Of a stretch of 64,000 bases of DNA, positions 44,598-53,182 are shown piece after piece. Location of the stretch: the NCBI RefSeq assembly GCF_009746125.1, contig NZ_CP041352.1, forward strand, positions 1,968,436 to 2,032,435, written 5' to 3'. Each line of letters opens with the position of its first letter. Position 1 is the first letter of the stretch. Below the pieces are notes generated by a model. It was not told the origin of the DNA and did not search any database. It worked only from the letters and a program-made list of their open reading frames with translations. Source of the DNA: Casimicrobium huifangae (GTDB taxonomy: Bacteria; Pseudomonadota; Gammaproteobacteria; Burkholderiales; Casimicrobiaceae). Position numbers and translations under genes: made by a program.

Positions 44598-45101
44598 TCA
44601 AATGTCGTAGCGCTTGTGAACGCGGTTGAAAGTGCGGCCCTGCGAACGCGGATCGCCGTCTTCGACCCGATAAGTCACAAAGCCCATCTTGCCGTAGTAG
44701 GCCAGGCCACCCGTGTTGTCGACACGGATGGATGCATTGATCGTCGTAAAGCCGTACTGCGCGGCTGCCGCACGCGTATGCGCGAAGAGTGCACCGCCGA
44801 CGCCGGATTTCTGCCGCGACCGGCTCGCGAAAGTCGCAATGTCCACCCAGCCTTCCTGCAGATCGCCGTATCGGCTCAGGGACTGAAAGCCCAGAATCTC
44901 CCCATTCGCGTTGATCGCCAAGAAGCAGGACACGACGTCCGCGCCAGAGATGAACCACTCGCGCATTTCGTCCACTGACAACTCGCTGGTGATCGCGGTG
45001 GTCCCACCGATGCGGATGATTTCGTTGAGCAGAGCGCGCATGGGTTCGGCATCGCTGTCGAGCGCGGGTCGGATCAGGCGTGATTCAGTCGGGGCATCCA
45101 T
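44598..45101 (-). CDS. GNAT-family N-acetyltransferase
   Basis: The 167-residue enzyme has the acetyl-CoA site RSRQKSGVGGALFAHTRAAA (Q/R-x-x-G-x-G/A), preceded by the WVDIATFAS strand and followed by INASIRVDNTGGLAYYGKMGF. The overall form matches the L-amino acid/phosphinothricin acetyltransferase (PAT, MnaT) subgroup. Substrate unknown. ATG at 45101 follows an ATG-poor REP region; the longer open frame upstream runs into REP sequence and is not credible. Confidence 0.85.
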   Translation of the reverse strand: MDAPTESRLIRPALDSDAEPMRALLNEIIRIGGTTAITSELSVDEMREWFISGADVVSCFLAINANGEILGFQSLSRYGDLQEGWVDIATFASRSRQKSGVGGALFAHTRAAAAQYGFTTINASIRVDNTGGLAYYGKMGFVTYRVEDGDPRSQGRTFNRVHKRYDI

Positions 45102-45119
45102 GCGGCGGATGGTATCGCC

Positions 45120-45146
45120 GTAGGGCGGGACGCTAGCGGTCCCGCC
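45120..45146. repeat. REP element (single hairpin) next to the RAYT gene
   Basis: GTAGGGCGGGACG then CTAGCGGTCCCGCC folds on itself: GGCGGGAC pairs with GTCCCGCC. The head sequence matches the REP arms at 45.7 and 46.8 kb. It lies just after the 3' end of the RAYT gene (45185), between it and the GNAT gene. Confidence 0.8.
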
Positions 45147-45184
45147 GAACGCGGTCGCCGGGGAGCCCAGCGCCCAACGCCAAG

Positions 45185-45721
45185 TCATTCGCCAACGGTG
45201 TCGCCCAAGGTATCTCCACCCGCCCAATCGTCGGCATAAACCCCACGATCAACCCACCGATGAAACGTCGAATGTGGCCAATCGGCCGGGCGCCCAACGT
45301 GACCATGCTTCACCGGGTTGTAGTGAACGTAGTCGAAATGGCGAGCGAAATCCCGTTCATCGCGGATGAGATGCTCCCAGAATCGGCGTTGCCACATGCC
45401 ACGCTCGCCGTTTACTGCGCGCGTCTCCGAGCGTCTTTCGGTCGGAGGAATCGCGCGGTTGAAGCGAATCTTGATGGCACGAATGCGGGCCGAAAAGTCA
45501 GAGTCACCCGGCGGCAGCGTGAGCATCATGTGCATGTGCTCGGGCAACACCACCCAGGCGTCGATGCGGAAAGGCCGCTCCTGTTTCGTGACACGCACGG
45601 CGCTGCGTAACGCGTCGATGTTGTCAACGAGCAGACGATTGCCCCGCCGTTCCAGCAGCGTCACCGTGAAGAAGTACGAACCACCCGGAACGAACAGACG
45701 ACGATAGTCAGGCATGTCCAA
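45185..45721 (-). CDS. REP-associated tyrosine transposase (RAYT, Y1/HUH family)
   Basis: The 178-residue protein is a complete TnpA_REP-type HUH nuclease. The start PDYRRLFVPGGSYFFTVTL is the typical RAYT N-terminus. The metal-binding histidines are in LPEHMHMMLTLP (H-x-H, near residue 63), and the catalytic tyrosine is in FDYVHYNPVKHG (near residue 130). WQRRFWEHLIRDERDF is also conserved. RAYTs process and spread REP/BIME hairpins. A REP hairpin and a BIME lie at its two ends (45120-45146 and 45724-45830), so it appears in its natural genetic context. Confidence 0.93.
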   Translation of the reverse strand: MDMPDYRRLFVPGGSYFFTVTLLERRGNRLLVDNIDALRSAVRVTKQERPFRIDAWVVLPEHMHMMLTLPPGDSDFSARIRAIKIRFNRAIPPTERRSETRAVNGERGMWQRRFWEHLIRDERDFARHFDYVHYNPVKHGHVGRPADWPHSTFHRWVDRGVYADDWAGGDTLGDTVGE

Positions 45722-45723
45722 GT

Positions 45724-45830
45724 GTAGGGCGGGACGCTTGCGGTCCCGCCGTGTGCCGTTGCCGAAGGCTGTTTAGTCGATTAGGAGGTGTGCAACCGCG
45801 TTCGGCGGAACCGCAAGCGTTCCGCCCTAC
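45724..45830. repeat. BIME-type inverted REP pair
   Basis: Two hairpins face each other: GTAGGGCGGGACG...GTCCCGCC at the left and GGCGGAACCGC...GTTCCGCCCTAC at the right. A middle spacer begins GTGCCGTTGCCGAAGGCT and is shared with the element at 46.8 kb. It lies between the RAYT start and the HEPN-like gene end (4 nt away). Confidence 0.88.
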
Positions 45831-45834
45831 GGCA

Positions 45835-46791
45835 CTAAATCGCTCTAATCTTTGACATGATTGCCGGCTGCGCGATCCACTGGCGAAAGAGCATTCGCAA
45901 CGAAGCATCCAAGTACTTGCACGCGGTCGTGACGTCAACGAGATACTGCGATTGTGATTCCAAGCGCCCCCCGTTTCCATGCGCGATGTTGCTCCGCAGG
46001 CTGTAAAGCCTTGTCCAGAGTTGATCTGTACGCAATTTGTCCGGAATTTTTGGAAAGAAGTCTTTCGCCTGAAGTGGTGTCTCTGAAATTGAATTTACGA
46101 GATCGAACTTGCGTTTGATTTGCCTCGTTATTGACTCCGTGGGATCCGTGGGTTTGGGTTGATGTGCAAGTAGCCCCTCGATAAGCGCCATCAATGCAGA
46201 AAAGCGAAAGCTTGACCAAATCGGGATCGATAGCACGTCAACGTACTGCCGAATCAGATCGAGAACTTGCTCGGCTTCTTCGGCTTCTTCTCCAACGTGA
46301 GCAAGCAAATTAACCAGCCCCTTCATGTCCGCGTCGGATATTCTTTTATTGCGTTGTCCGCCACTGCGAAACTCGCGATTGCTCAGCCCTACTAAGGAAT
46401 CTGCCGCTCCCAAAGTGTTGAAAGTTAGGACAAATTTTGGACCGATTTTCTTCACAGGTGTAGAAAAAACCAATGGCTCAACAAGTATCAATGCCAATAG
46501 CTGTAGCAAATCGATTTGTCGTTGCTCAGTTGTTTCCAGTACAACGTATCGTCGGGGCTTCCTCTTCCGTTGAAAGCGGAAGCTACCCGGAGTTCCGTTA
46601 GAAATCCAATCACCGAACCAAGTGTGCTGCCGATCAATTCGGCTTTGTCCAAGCAACGCGTCCGCTACTTGGTCGAGGACCATCGTCTCTAGGTCCGTGG
46701 CGTAACGCAGCAAGCCAATTTCGCCAAGTTGGAATTCTCGACGATCCGGCAAATCGACCGAGTTTGCGCAAACCATCATATGCACTTCCAC
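45835..46791 (-). CDS. HEPN-like protein, AT-richer than its neighbours (possible defence gene)
   Basis: The 318-residue protein has an N-terminal part I do not recognise (charged, with RFQRKRKPRRYVVLE) and a helical C-terminal part. LYSLRSNIAHGNGGR near 263-275 contains R266-x4-H271, the R-x4-6-H RNase motif of HEPN domains, in the usual RN-x-x-H-like position. This is similar to Apea-type HEPN proteins, some of which give phage resistance. Base composition is visibly lower in GC than the flanks. GTG at 46791 has GAGGAG as ribosome-binding site 5 nt upstream. The gene stands alone between two BIMEs. Function is inferred from the motif only. Confidence 0.6.
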   Translation of the reverse strand: MEVHMMVCANSVDLPDRREFQLGEIGLLRYATDLETMVLDQVADALLGQSRIDRQHTWFGDWISNGTPGSFRFQRKRKPRRYVVLETTEQRQIDLLQLLALILVEPLVFSTPVKKIGPKFVLTFNTLGAADSLVGLSNREFRSGGQRNKRISDADMKGLVNLLAHVGEEAEEAEQVLDLIRQYVDVLSIPIWSSFRFSALMALIEGLLAHQPKPTDPTESITRQIKRKFDLVNSISETPLQAKDFFPKIPDKLRTDQLWTRLYSLRSNIAHGNGGRLESQSQYLVDVTTACKYLDASLRMLFRQWIAQPAIMSKIRAI

Positions 46792-46824
46792 CGAAACTCC
46801 TCGCTAGATGCACGTCTGAAGCAC

Positions 46825-46932
46825 GTAGGGCGGAACGCTCGCGGTTCCGCCTTGTGCCATTGCCGAAGGCTATTCAACGCGGTGGCTAACTATGCCACCG
46901 CATCCGGCGGGACCGCAAGCGTCCCGCCCTAC
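46825..46932. repeat. BIME-type inverted REP pair
   Basis: It has the same architecture and length as the 45.7-kb BIME. The hairpin arms carry compensated changes: GGCGGAAC/GTTCCGCC here at the left against GGCGGGAC/GTCCCGCC there, and the reverse at the right. The middle GTGCCATTGCCGAAGGCT also matches. It lies between the HEPN-like gene start and the aspS stop (4 nt away). Confidence 0.88.
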
Positions 46933-46936
46933 CACG

Positions 46937-48727
<1,791 letters not shown>

Positions 48728-48918
48728 GGTTTTTCTCGGTAGCAGTATTTGGTGTTTGCCAGCCTTCAGCGGGGTGCGCAATCAACGTCAACGCGAAGCA
48801 CGCGGAACGCAAACGGCAAGGCAAAGAATCGGGAACGGTGTACTGCCGAGCTACCGGGTGGCCGGGGTACTGGCAGTGTCGGCGGCTGGCTCATATGACA
48901 CAGGCGCCGCCGACCTGG

Positions 48919-49596
48919 TCACGCGTTGGTATTACCTTGATTGGGAGGCGGGGCGGCCAGCGCCGACTGGTTGGCCTCGGCCCAGCGGGCCAGCTCGCCA
49001 TTGGCGCGCGGCGGCGGCGCGGCGACGCCCATCGAGATGATGTACTTGAGCGCCTGATCGACGCTCATGTCCAGCTCCTGCACGCGCGACTTCGGCAGCA
49101 GCAGCATGTAGCCACCGGTCGGGTTTGGCGTGGTGGGGATGTAGACCGCAACGTGCTCTTCGCCAAGCTTGTCATGCAGCTCGCCCTGCACCTTGTTGGT
49201 CAGGAAGGCGATGGAGTGCGCGCCAGGATGCGGAAACTCGATCAGCACCGCCTTGTTGAAGGCCTGCCCGTTTTCCGACAGCACCGGGTCGGTCAACTGC
49301 TTGACGCTTTTGTAGATGCCGCCGACGACCGGGATGCGGTTCACCATGCCGTCCCAGGCTTTGCCGAGCTGCTTGCCAAACACATTGCTGGCGATGGCAC
49401 CGGTGACGAACAGCAGCAGGAAGGAGATCACGATGCCGAAGCCTGGAATCGTTTCACCACGGAAGGTGGGGCGATAGGCGTCAGGCAGCAGGTGTGAGGT
49501 GGCGTCCAGCGTGGTGACGAGGAAATGCAGCACCCAGATCGTGATCCCGATCGGTGCCCAGACGAGAAGCCCGGCGAGGAGGTACTTCTTGATCAT
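48919..49596 (-). CDS. DUF502-family inner-membrane protein
   Basis: The 225-residue protein has two to three membrane helices (YLLAGLLVWAPIGITIWVLHFLV and FGIVISFLLLFVTGAIASNVF) and the family block RIPVVGGIYKSVKQLTDPVL. It ends with FPHPGAHSIAFLTNKVQ, VYIPTTPNPTGGYMLLLPKS and a short Pro-rich tail. DUF502 proteins are widespread in proteobacteria and are often near aspS. Function is not established. The gene lies 191 bp upstream of aspS on the same strand. Confidence 0.92.
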   Translation of the reverse strand: MIKKYLLAGLLVWAPIGITIWVLHFLVTTLDATSHLLPDAYRPTFRGETIPGFGIVISFLLLFVTGAIASNVFGKQLGKAWDGMVNRIPVVGGIYKSVKQLTDPVLSENGQAFNKAVLIEFPHPGAHSIAFLTNKVQGELHDKLGEEHVAVYIPTTPNPTGGYMLLLPKSRVQELDMSVDQALKYIISMGVAAPPPRANGELARWAEANQSALAAPPPNQGNTNA

Positions 49597-49644
49597 GCTG
49601 CGCTGCTGTTTCCGGTCAAATTATTGGTTGTCAGTGCGCTGCGA

Positions 49645-49938
49645 CTACTCGGCTGGCGTCGCGCAGGCGCCGCAGGCACCGGCGCCACAGGCGGGCGCAG
49701 CGGATTCGGCGGGCTTGCTCTCAGCCTCTTTTTTACTCTCGGCCGGCTTGCTGCCGCCACCTTTGAAATCGGTGGCGTACCAGCCGGTGCCCTTCAGCGC
49801 GAAGCCGGCGGCGGAAATCTTCTTGAAATACTTGCCGCTGCCACAGGCCGGGCACGCAGCGATTGGCGCGTCGGCGAGCTTTTGCATGTGCTCGTTTTGG
49901 GCGCCACACTCAGGACAGGCGTATTCGTAGATGGGCAT
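49645..49938 (-). CDS. FmdB-family zinc-ribbon protein
   Basis: The 97-residue protein begins MPIYEYACPECG, the FmdB zinc ribbon, with second pair PACGSGKYFKKISAAGF. After TGWYATDFKGGG follows a low-complexity Lys/Glu/Ala tail and two cysteine clusters (PACGAGACGACATP). The tail resembles a second metal site or a flexible arm. The gene is in one group with DUF502 and aspS. FmdB was named from formamidase operons, but no such role is implied here. An in-frame start 66 nt upstream is not credible since the zinc ribbon starts at MPIYEY. Confidence 0.9.
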   Translation of the reverse strand: MPIYEYACPECGAQNEHMQKLADAPIAACPACGSGKYFKKISAAGFALKGTGWYATDFKGGGSKPAESKKEAESKPAESAAPACGAGACGACATPAE

Positions 49939-50224
49939 GTTCGTGAATCCGATAGCAACCGGGCTGCGGCGGACGCCGCTAAACCATTGATTATACGGGG
50001 ACAAGCGCTATTTTTGTGCGGCGCGGCACATCTCAAGCCGCAGCGGCATTGAAGTGTTGCAGGCGCGTACAAAAGCCGGCTGTCACGACGTTTTCGGCGG
50101 CAATGCAGACCCAAAGGGGGCCTCTTGCGACCAGTCGCGGGGACGTAGCCGCCAGTCGCGGAGGCCAGCCTTTGCGGCGCCCCCATCTACCCGTATCATG
50201 ACTGCAATGACGGAGAGATAAGAC

Positions 50225-50644
50225 ATGGCACTGCAATACCTCTGGTGGATCGCCGCCGCCATCCTGGTTGGCGTGGAAATGATGACAGGTACGTTCTACC
50301 TGTTGATTGTGGCGCTGGCCTGCGTCGCCGGTGGCATCGCCGCTGTCGCTGGCCTCGACGTTGGCTGGCAATGGGGGGTAGCGGCGGTCGTGGAAGTGGT
50401 TGGCACGCTGGCGGTGAACCGCTGGAAGCGCAGCCACATGTCGAAACCGCGACTGTCGAACAATCTGGACGTCGGTCAGCGGGTGAGCGTGCTTGAGTGG
50501 CGCGATGACGGCACCGCACGGGTCGCCTACCGAGGCACCCACTGGGACGCGGTGCTTGATTCGGCGAGCACCCCGCGACGCGAACAGATGGTCATTGTCG
50601 ACATGCGCGGGGCGCAACTGGTGTTGGGCCCGCTGCCGGCCTGA
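50225..50644 (+). CDS. NfeD-family membrane protein (YbbJ-like)
   Basis: The 139-residue protein has two to three membrane helices (LWWIAAAILVGVEMMTGTFYLL and WQWGVAAVVEVVGTLAV) followed by a C-terminal OB-fold (RVSVLEWRDDGTARVAYRGTHWDAVLD). This is the short NfeD/YbbJ type without a protease domain. It lies 36 bp before an SPFH protein gene. In many bacteria NfeD and SPFH proteins form a complex in the membrane, so the pairing supports both assignments. Confidence 0.88.
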   Translation: MALQYLWWIAAAILVGVEMMTGTFYLLIVALACVAGGIAAVAGLDVGWQWGVAAVVEVVGTLAVNRWKRSHMSKPRLSNNLDVGQRVSVLEWRDDGTARVAYRGTHWDAVLDSASTPRREQMVIVDMRGAQLVLGPLPA

Positions 50645-50680
50645 TCGACAGCCAACCGCAAACGGGGGATTGACGGCACG

Positions 50681-52042
50681 ATGGCCGAACAGAAGAAACC
50701 ACCGGGCGAGGACCCGCTGAAGCGCCTCCTGCTGGAGGCCGGGGCGGAGATGGATGCCCGGTTGCGCGACTGGATTGCCAAGTCCTCAGGCAAACCTGGC
50801 ATCACCAGGACCCGTGCCAGTACCGGCCAGCCATCGGGCTTTCCCGCGCCTTCAGGGCAGCGTGATCCGGGCAATGCGGAAAGCGATAGCAGCGCGCAGC
50901 GCAAGGCGTTCGAGGCAAAGCTGCGCAAATGGATCCTGTGGGGTGTATTCGGCTTCCTTCCTGCCTACAGCGTCGGCAAGTACTTTTTCAACCAATTCAT
51001 CGTCGGTGTGAAGTGGAAGCCACGAACCGACTTTCAGGAATTCGGCGGTATCAACGGCCAGGATTTCAGCGACGTCATCACAAGTGTCATTAGTGGATTT
51101 TTTGGGGAGATCACCATGAGTGGTTTTATGAGTTCCATCGTCCCGCTGGCGATTTTCATCGTCGGCATCATTTTCGTCATCAAGGCCATCCGTGTGGTGC
51201 CGCAGCAGCGTGCGCTGGTGGTGGAGCGGCTCGGCCGCTTCGACCGCGTGCTGGAGCCGGGGCTGCGCTTCACCATCCCGTTCATTGACCGCGTGTCCTC
51301 CCGGCACGACCTGCGCGAAGTGCCGCTCGACGTGCCAAGCCAGGTGTGCATCACCAAGGACAACACGCAGTTGCAGGTGGACGGCATCCTGTACTTTCAG
51401 GTGACGGACCCGAAGCTCGCCACCTATGGCTCGTCCAATTACATCGTCGCCATCACGCAGCTCGCCCAGACCACGCTGCGCAGCGTGGTCGGCAAGTTGG
51501 AGCTGGACAAGACGTTTGAAGAGCGCGACATGATCAATCACGCTGTCGTCTCGGCGCTTGATCAGGCCGCAATGAACTGGGGCGTCAAGGTGCTGCGCTA
51601 CGAGATCAAGGATCTGACGCCGCCGAAGGAAATCCTGCACGCGATGCAGGCGCAGATCACGGCCGAGCGTGAGAAGCGTGCGCTGATTGCGGCATCCGAA
51701 GGCCGCAAGCAGGAGCAGATCAACATCGCGATGGGCCAGAAAGAAGCCGCGATTGCCAAGTCGGAAGGCGACAAGATCTCTGACATCAATCAGGCGCAGG
51801 GCGAAGCCGCTGCGATCCTGGCCAAGGCCGAGGCCAATGCCGAGGCGATCCGCAAGATTGCGATGGCGATTGGCTCGGAAGGTGGCCTGCAGGCGGTGAA
51901 TCTGAAGGTCGCCGAGCAGTACGTCGCGGCGCTGTCGAACATCGCCCGTACCGGCAACACCATCGTGGTGCCGCAGAACCTGACCGACATCGCTGGTCTG
52001 GTGACCACCGCCACCAGCGTACTCAAAGCGCAGCCGAAGTAA
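50681..52042 (+). CDS. SPFH/stomatin-like (QmcA-type) protein with a long N-terminal extension
   Basis: The 453-residue reading frame has two parts. From about residue 146 on (MSGFMSSIVPLAIFIVGIIF), it is an ordinary QmcA/YbbK-type SPFH protein: membrane helix, VPQQRALVVERLGRFDRVLEPG, DVPSQVCITKDNTQLQVDGILYF, ERDMINHAVVSALDQA, and a Glu/Ala coiled coil with AQITAEREKRALIAASEGRK. The first 145 residues are Pro/Ser/Arg-rich, contain a membrane-like WILWGVFGFLPAYSVGKYFF, and are not part of the family. An internal ATG at 51116 is preceded by GGGGAGA at ideal spacing and would give the standard 308-residue protein. One open frame without stop joins both, so I list a single gene. Confidence 0.85.
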   Translation: MAEQKKPPGEDPLKRLLLEAGAEMDARLRDWIAKSSGKPGITRTRASTGQPSGFPAPSGQRDPGNAESDSSAQRKAFEAKLRKWILWGVFGFLPAYSVGKYFFNQFIVGVKWKPRTDFQEFGGINGQDFSDVITSVISGFFGEITMSGFMSSIVPLAIFIVGIIFVIKAIRVVPQQRALVVERLGRFDRVLEPGLRFTIPFIDRVSSRHDLREVPLDVPSQVCITKDNTQLQVDGILYFQVTDPKLATYGSSNYIVAITQLAQTTLRSVVGKLELDKTFEERDMINHAVVSALDQAAMNWGVKVLRYEIKDLTPPKEILHAMQAQITAEREKRALIAASEGRKQEQINIAMGQKEAAIAKSEGDKISDINQAQGEAAAILAKAEANAEAIRKIAMAIGSEGGLQAVNLKVAEQYVAALSNIARTGNTIVVPQNLTDIAGLVTTATSVLKAQPK

Positions 52043-52059
52043 GCAGGGGACGAGGCATC

Positions 52060-52755
52060 ATGAAATTTCAGCCGAAAACACTTTTGCGCCCGCTGCTCGC
52101 TGCCGGCGCGCTGGTCGGCCTGGCGGCAGTTTCGGGCTGCGGTGACATTTCGATCACTTTTGGCGACGGGCCATCTGTCAAGGGCAGCGGCGTCAGCGCC
52201 AGCGAGTCCCGCGCTGTGGCGCACTTTGAAGCGATCGAGGCGACCGGCACTGGCAAGCTGAAGTTGCGCATCGGTGACACCGATTCACTCAAGGTCACGG
52301 CCGACGACAACATCCTGCCGCTGATCAAGACCGAAGTCCGCGACGGCGTGCTGGTGCTGTCAACGGAGGGCGGCTACACACCAAAGAGCAACTTGTTGTT
52401 CGAGGTGACGGCGAAAACGGTCAAGCGGATCGAGAACTCGGGGACTGTCTCCATTGACGCCAGCGGCTTCAATGGCGGCGAATTCAAGCTCGAAACTTCT
52501 GGCGTGGGCAGCGCGACGCTCGCTGGCAAAGTCGATTCGCTGAAACTGGCGCTGTCCGGTGTTGGCAGTGTCGACGCCGAAGGTCTGGCGGCAGATCGCG
52601 TGGTGGCCGAGATGTCTGGCGTCGGCAGCGGCAGCGTGCGTGCCGAAAAGTCGCTGAAAGCAGATGTCAGCGGCGTCGGCAGCCTGACCTGGAAGGGCGG
52701 TGCCACCGACGTGTCAACCAATGTGAGCGGAATCGGCCGCGTTTCGAAGGGCTGA
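52060..52755 (+). CDS. DUF2807 (head GIN) lipoprotein
   Basis: The 231-residue protein has a lipoprotein signal (LAAGALVGLAAVSGC, lipobox VSGC) and a beta-helix-like domain of regular glycine turns: FEAIEATGTGKLKLRIGD, RIENSGTVSIDASGF, LETSGVGSATLAGKV, LALSGVGSVDAEGL, AEMSGVGSGSVRAE and VSGVGSLTWKGG. The repeated S-G-V-G-S is typical of the DUF2807 auto-transporter-like fold. Function unknown. Start 18 nt after the SPFH gene suggests co-transcription. Confidence 0.9.
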   Translation: MKFQPKTLLRPLLAAGALVGLAAVSGCGDISITFGDGPSVKGSGVSASESRAVAHFEAIEATGTGKLKLRIGDTDSLKVTADDNILPLIKTEVRDGVLVLSTEGGYTPKSNLLFEVTAKTVKRIENSGTVSIDASGFNGGEFKLETSGVGSATLAGKVDSLKLALSGVGSVDAEGLAADRVVAEMSGVGSGSVRAEKSLKADVSGVGSLTWKGGATDVSTNVSGIGRVSKG

Positions 52756-52776
52756 TCGGGGCTGACCGGCCCGGTC

Positions 52777-52929
52777 ATGCGCCATATCGCGCTACTGGTG
52801 TTGCTGGTGGCGGCTGCGGCCGCCTGCTATGCCGTTGGCTTTCGCAAGGGGTTCGTCCTGCTTGCGGTGCTTGGCGGCGTTCTGGAGTTTGTCTTCTGGG
52901 TTCGGCTGCTGCGCGGCGTGCCCCGGTGA
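52777..52929 (+). CDS. Small membrane protein, 50 residues
   Basis: The product begins MRHIALLVLLVAAAAACYAV and continues with GFRKGFVLLAVLGGVLEF, then VFWVRLLRGVPR. Two hydrophobic helices are separated by a short GFRKG turn; Arg residues at the ends fit the positive-inside rule. No ribosome-binding site is strong (GGCCCGG). It lies 21 nt after the DUF2807 gene and 51 nt before repeat copy D. I have seen similar small membrane proteins in related bacteria but know no function. Confidence 0.6.
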   Translation: MRHIALLVLLVAAAAACYAVGFRKGFVLLAVLGGVLEFVFWVRLLRGVPR

Positions 52930-52978
52930 GGTGCAACCGGCGCCTTCGAGCGACGTGCTGAGCCACCGACCACCTGAT

Positions 52979-53094
52979 CAGCTTTTCGATGAATCCATCA
53001 TCTGATAAGGGCTCAGGCGGTCTTTAGTCAAAAGTCGACTTAAGGCGAATTGCTCGGTCAGCCCTTATCAAACCTTCATTTCAGGCCAAAGCTG
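52979..53094 (+). repeat. Structured 3'-end repeat, copy D
   Basis: Landmarks are CAGCTTTT at 52979 (GCTTTT at 52981), GGGCT at 53009, TCGACTT at 53035 and AGCCC at 53060, closing with AAAGCTG (53088-53094). Spacings are 28, 26 and 25 nt. The outer stem is the best in the family: TGATAAGGGCT pairs with AGCCCTTATCA over 11 bp. CAGCTTT at the left end and AAAGCTG at the right end are perfect 7-bp terminal inverted repeats. Confidence 0.82.
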
Positions 53095-53182
53095 TCGTTG
53101 CAAACGATGCGGTCGGCCGTTGCGTCGAAGCCGCTGCGTTAGCCTCCGTCATCAGCCTGCACGCTGCGGGTTGGAGACAAGG

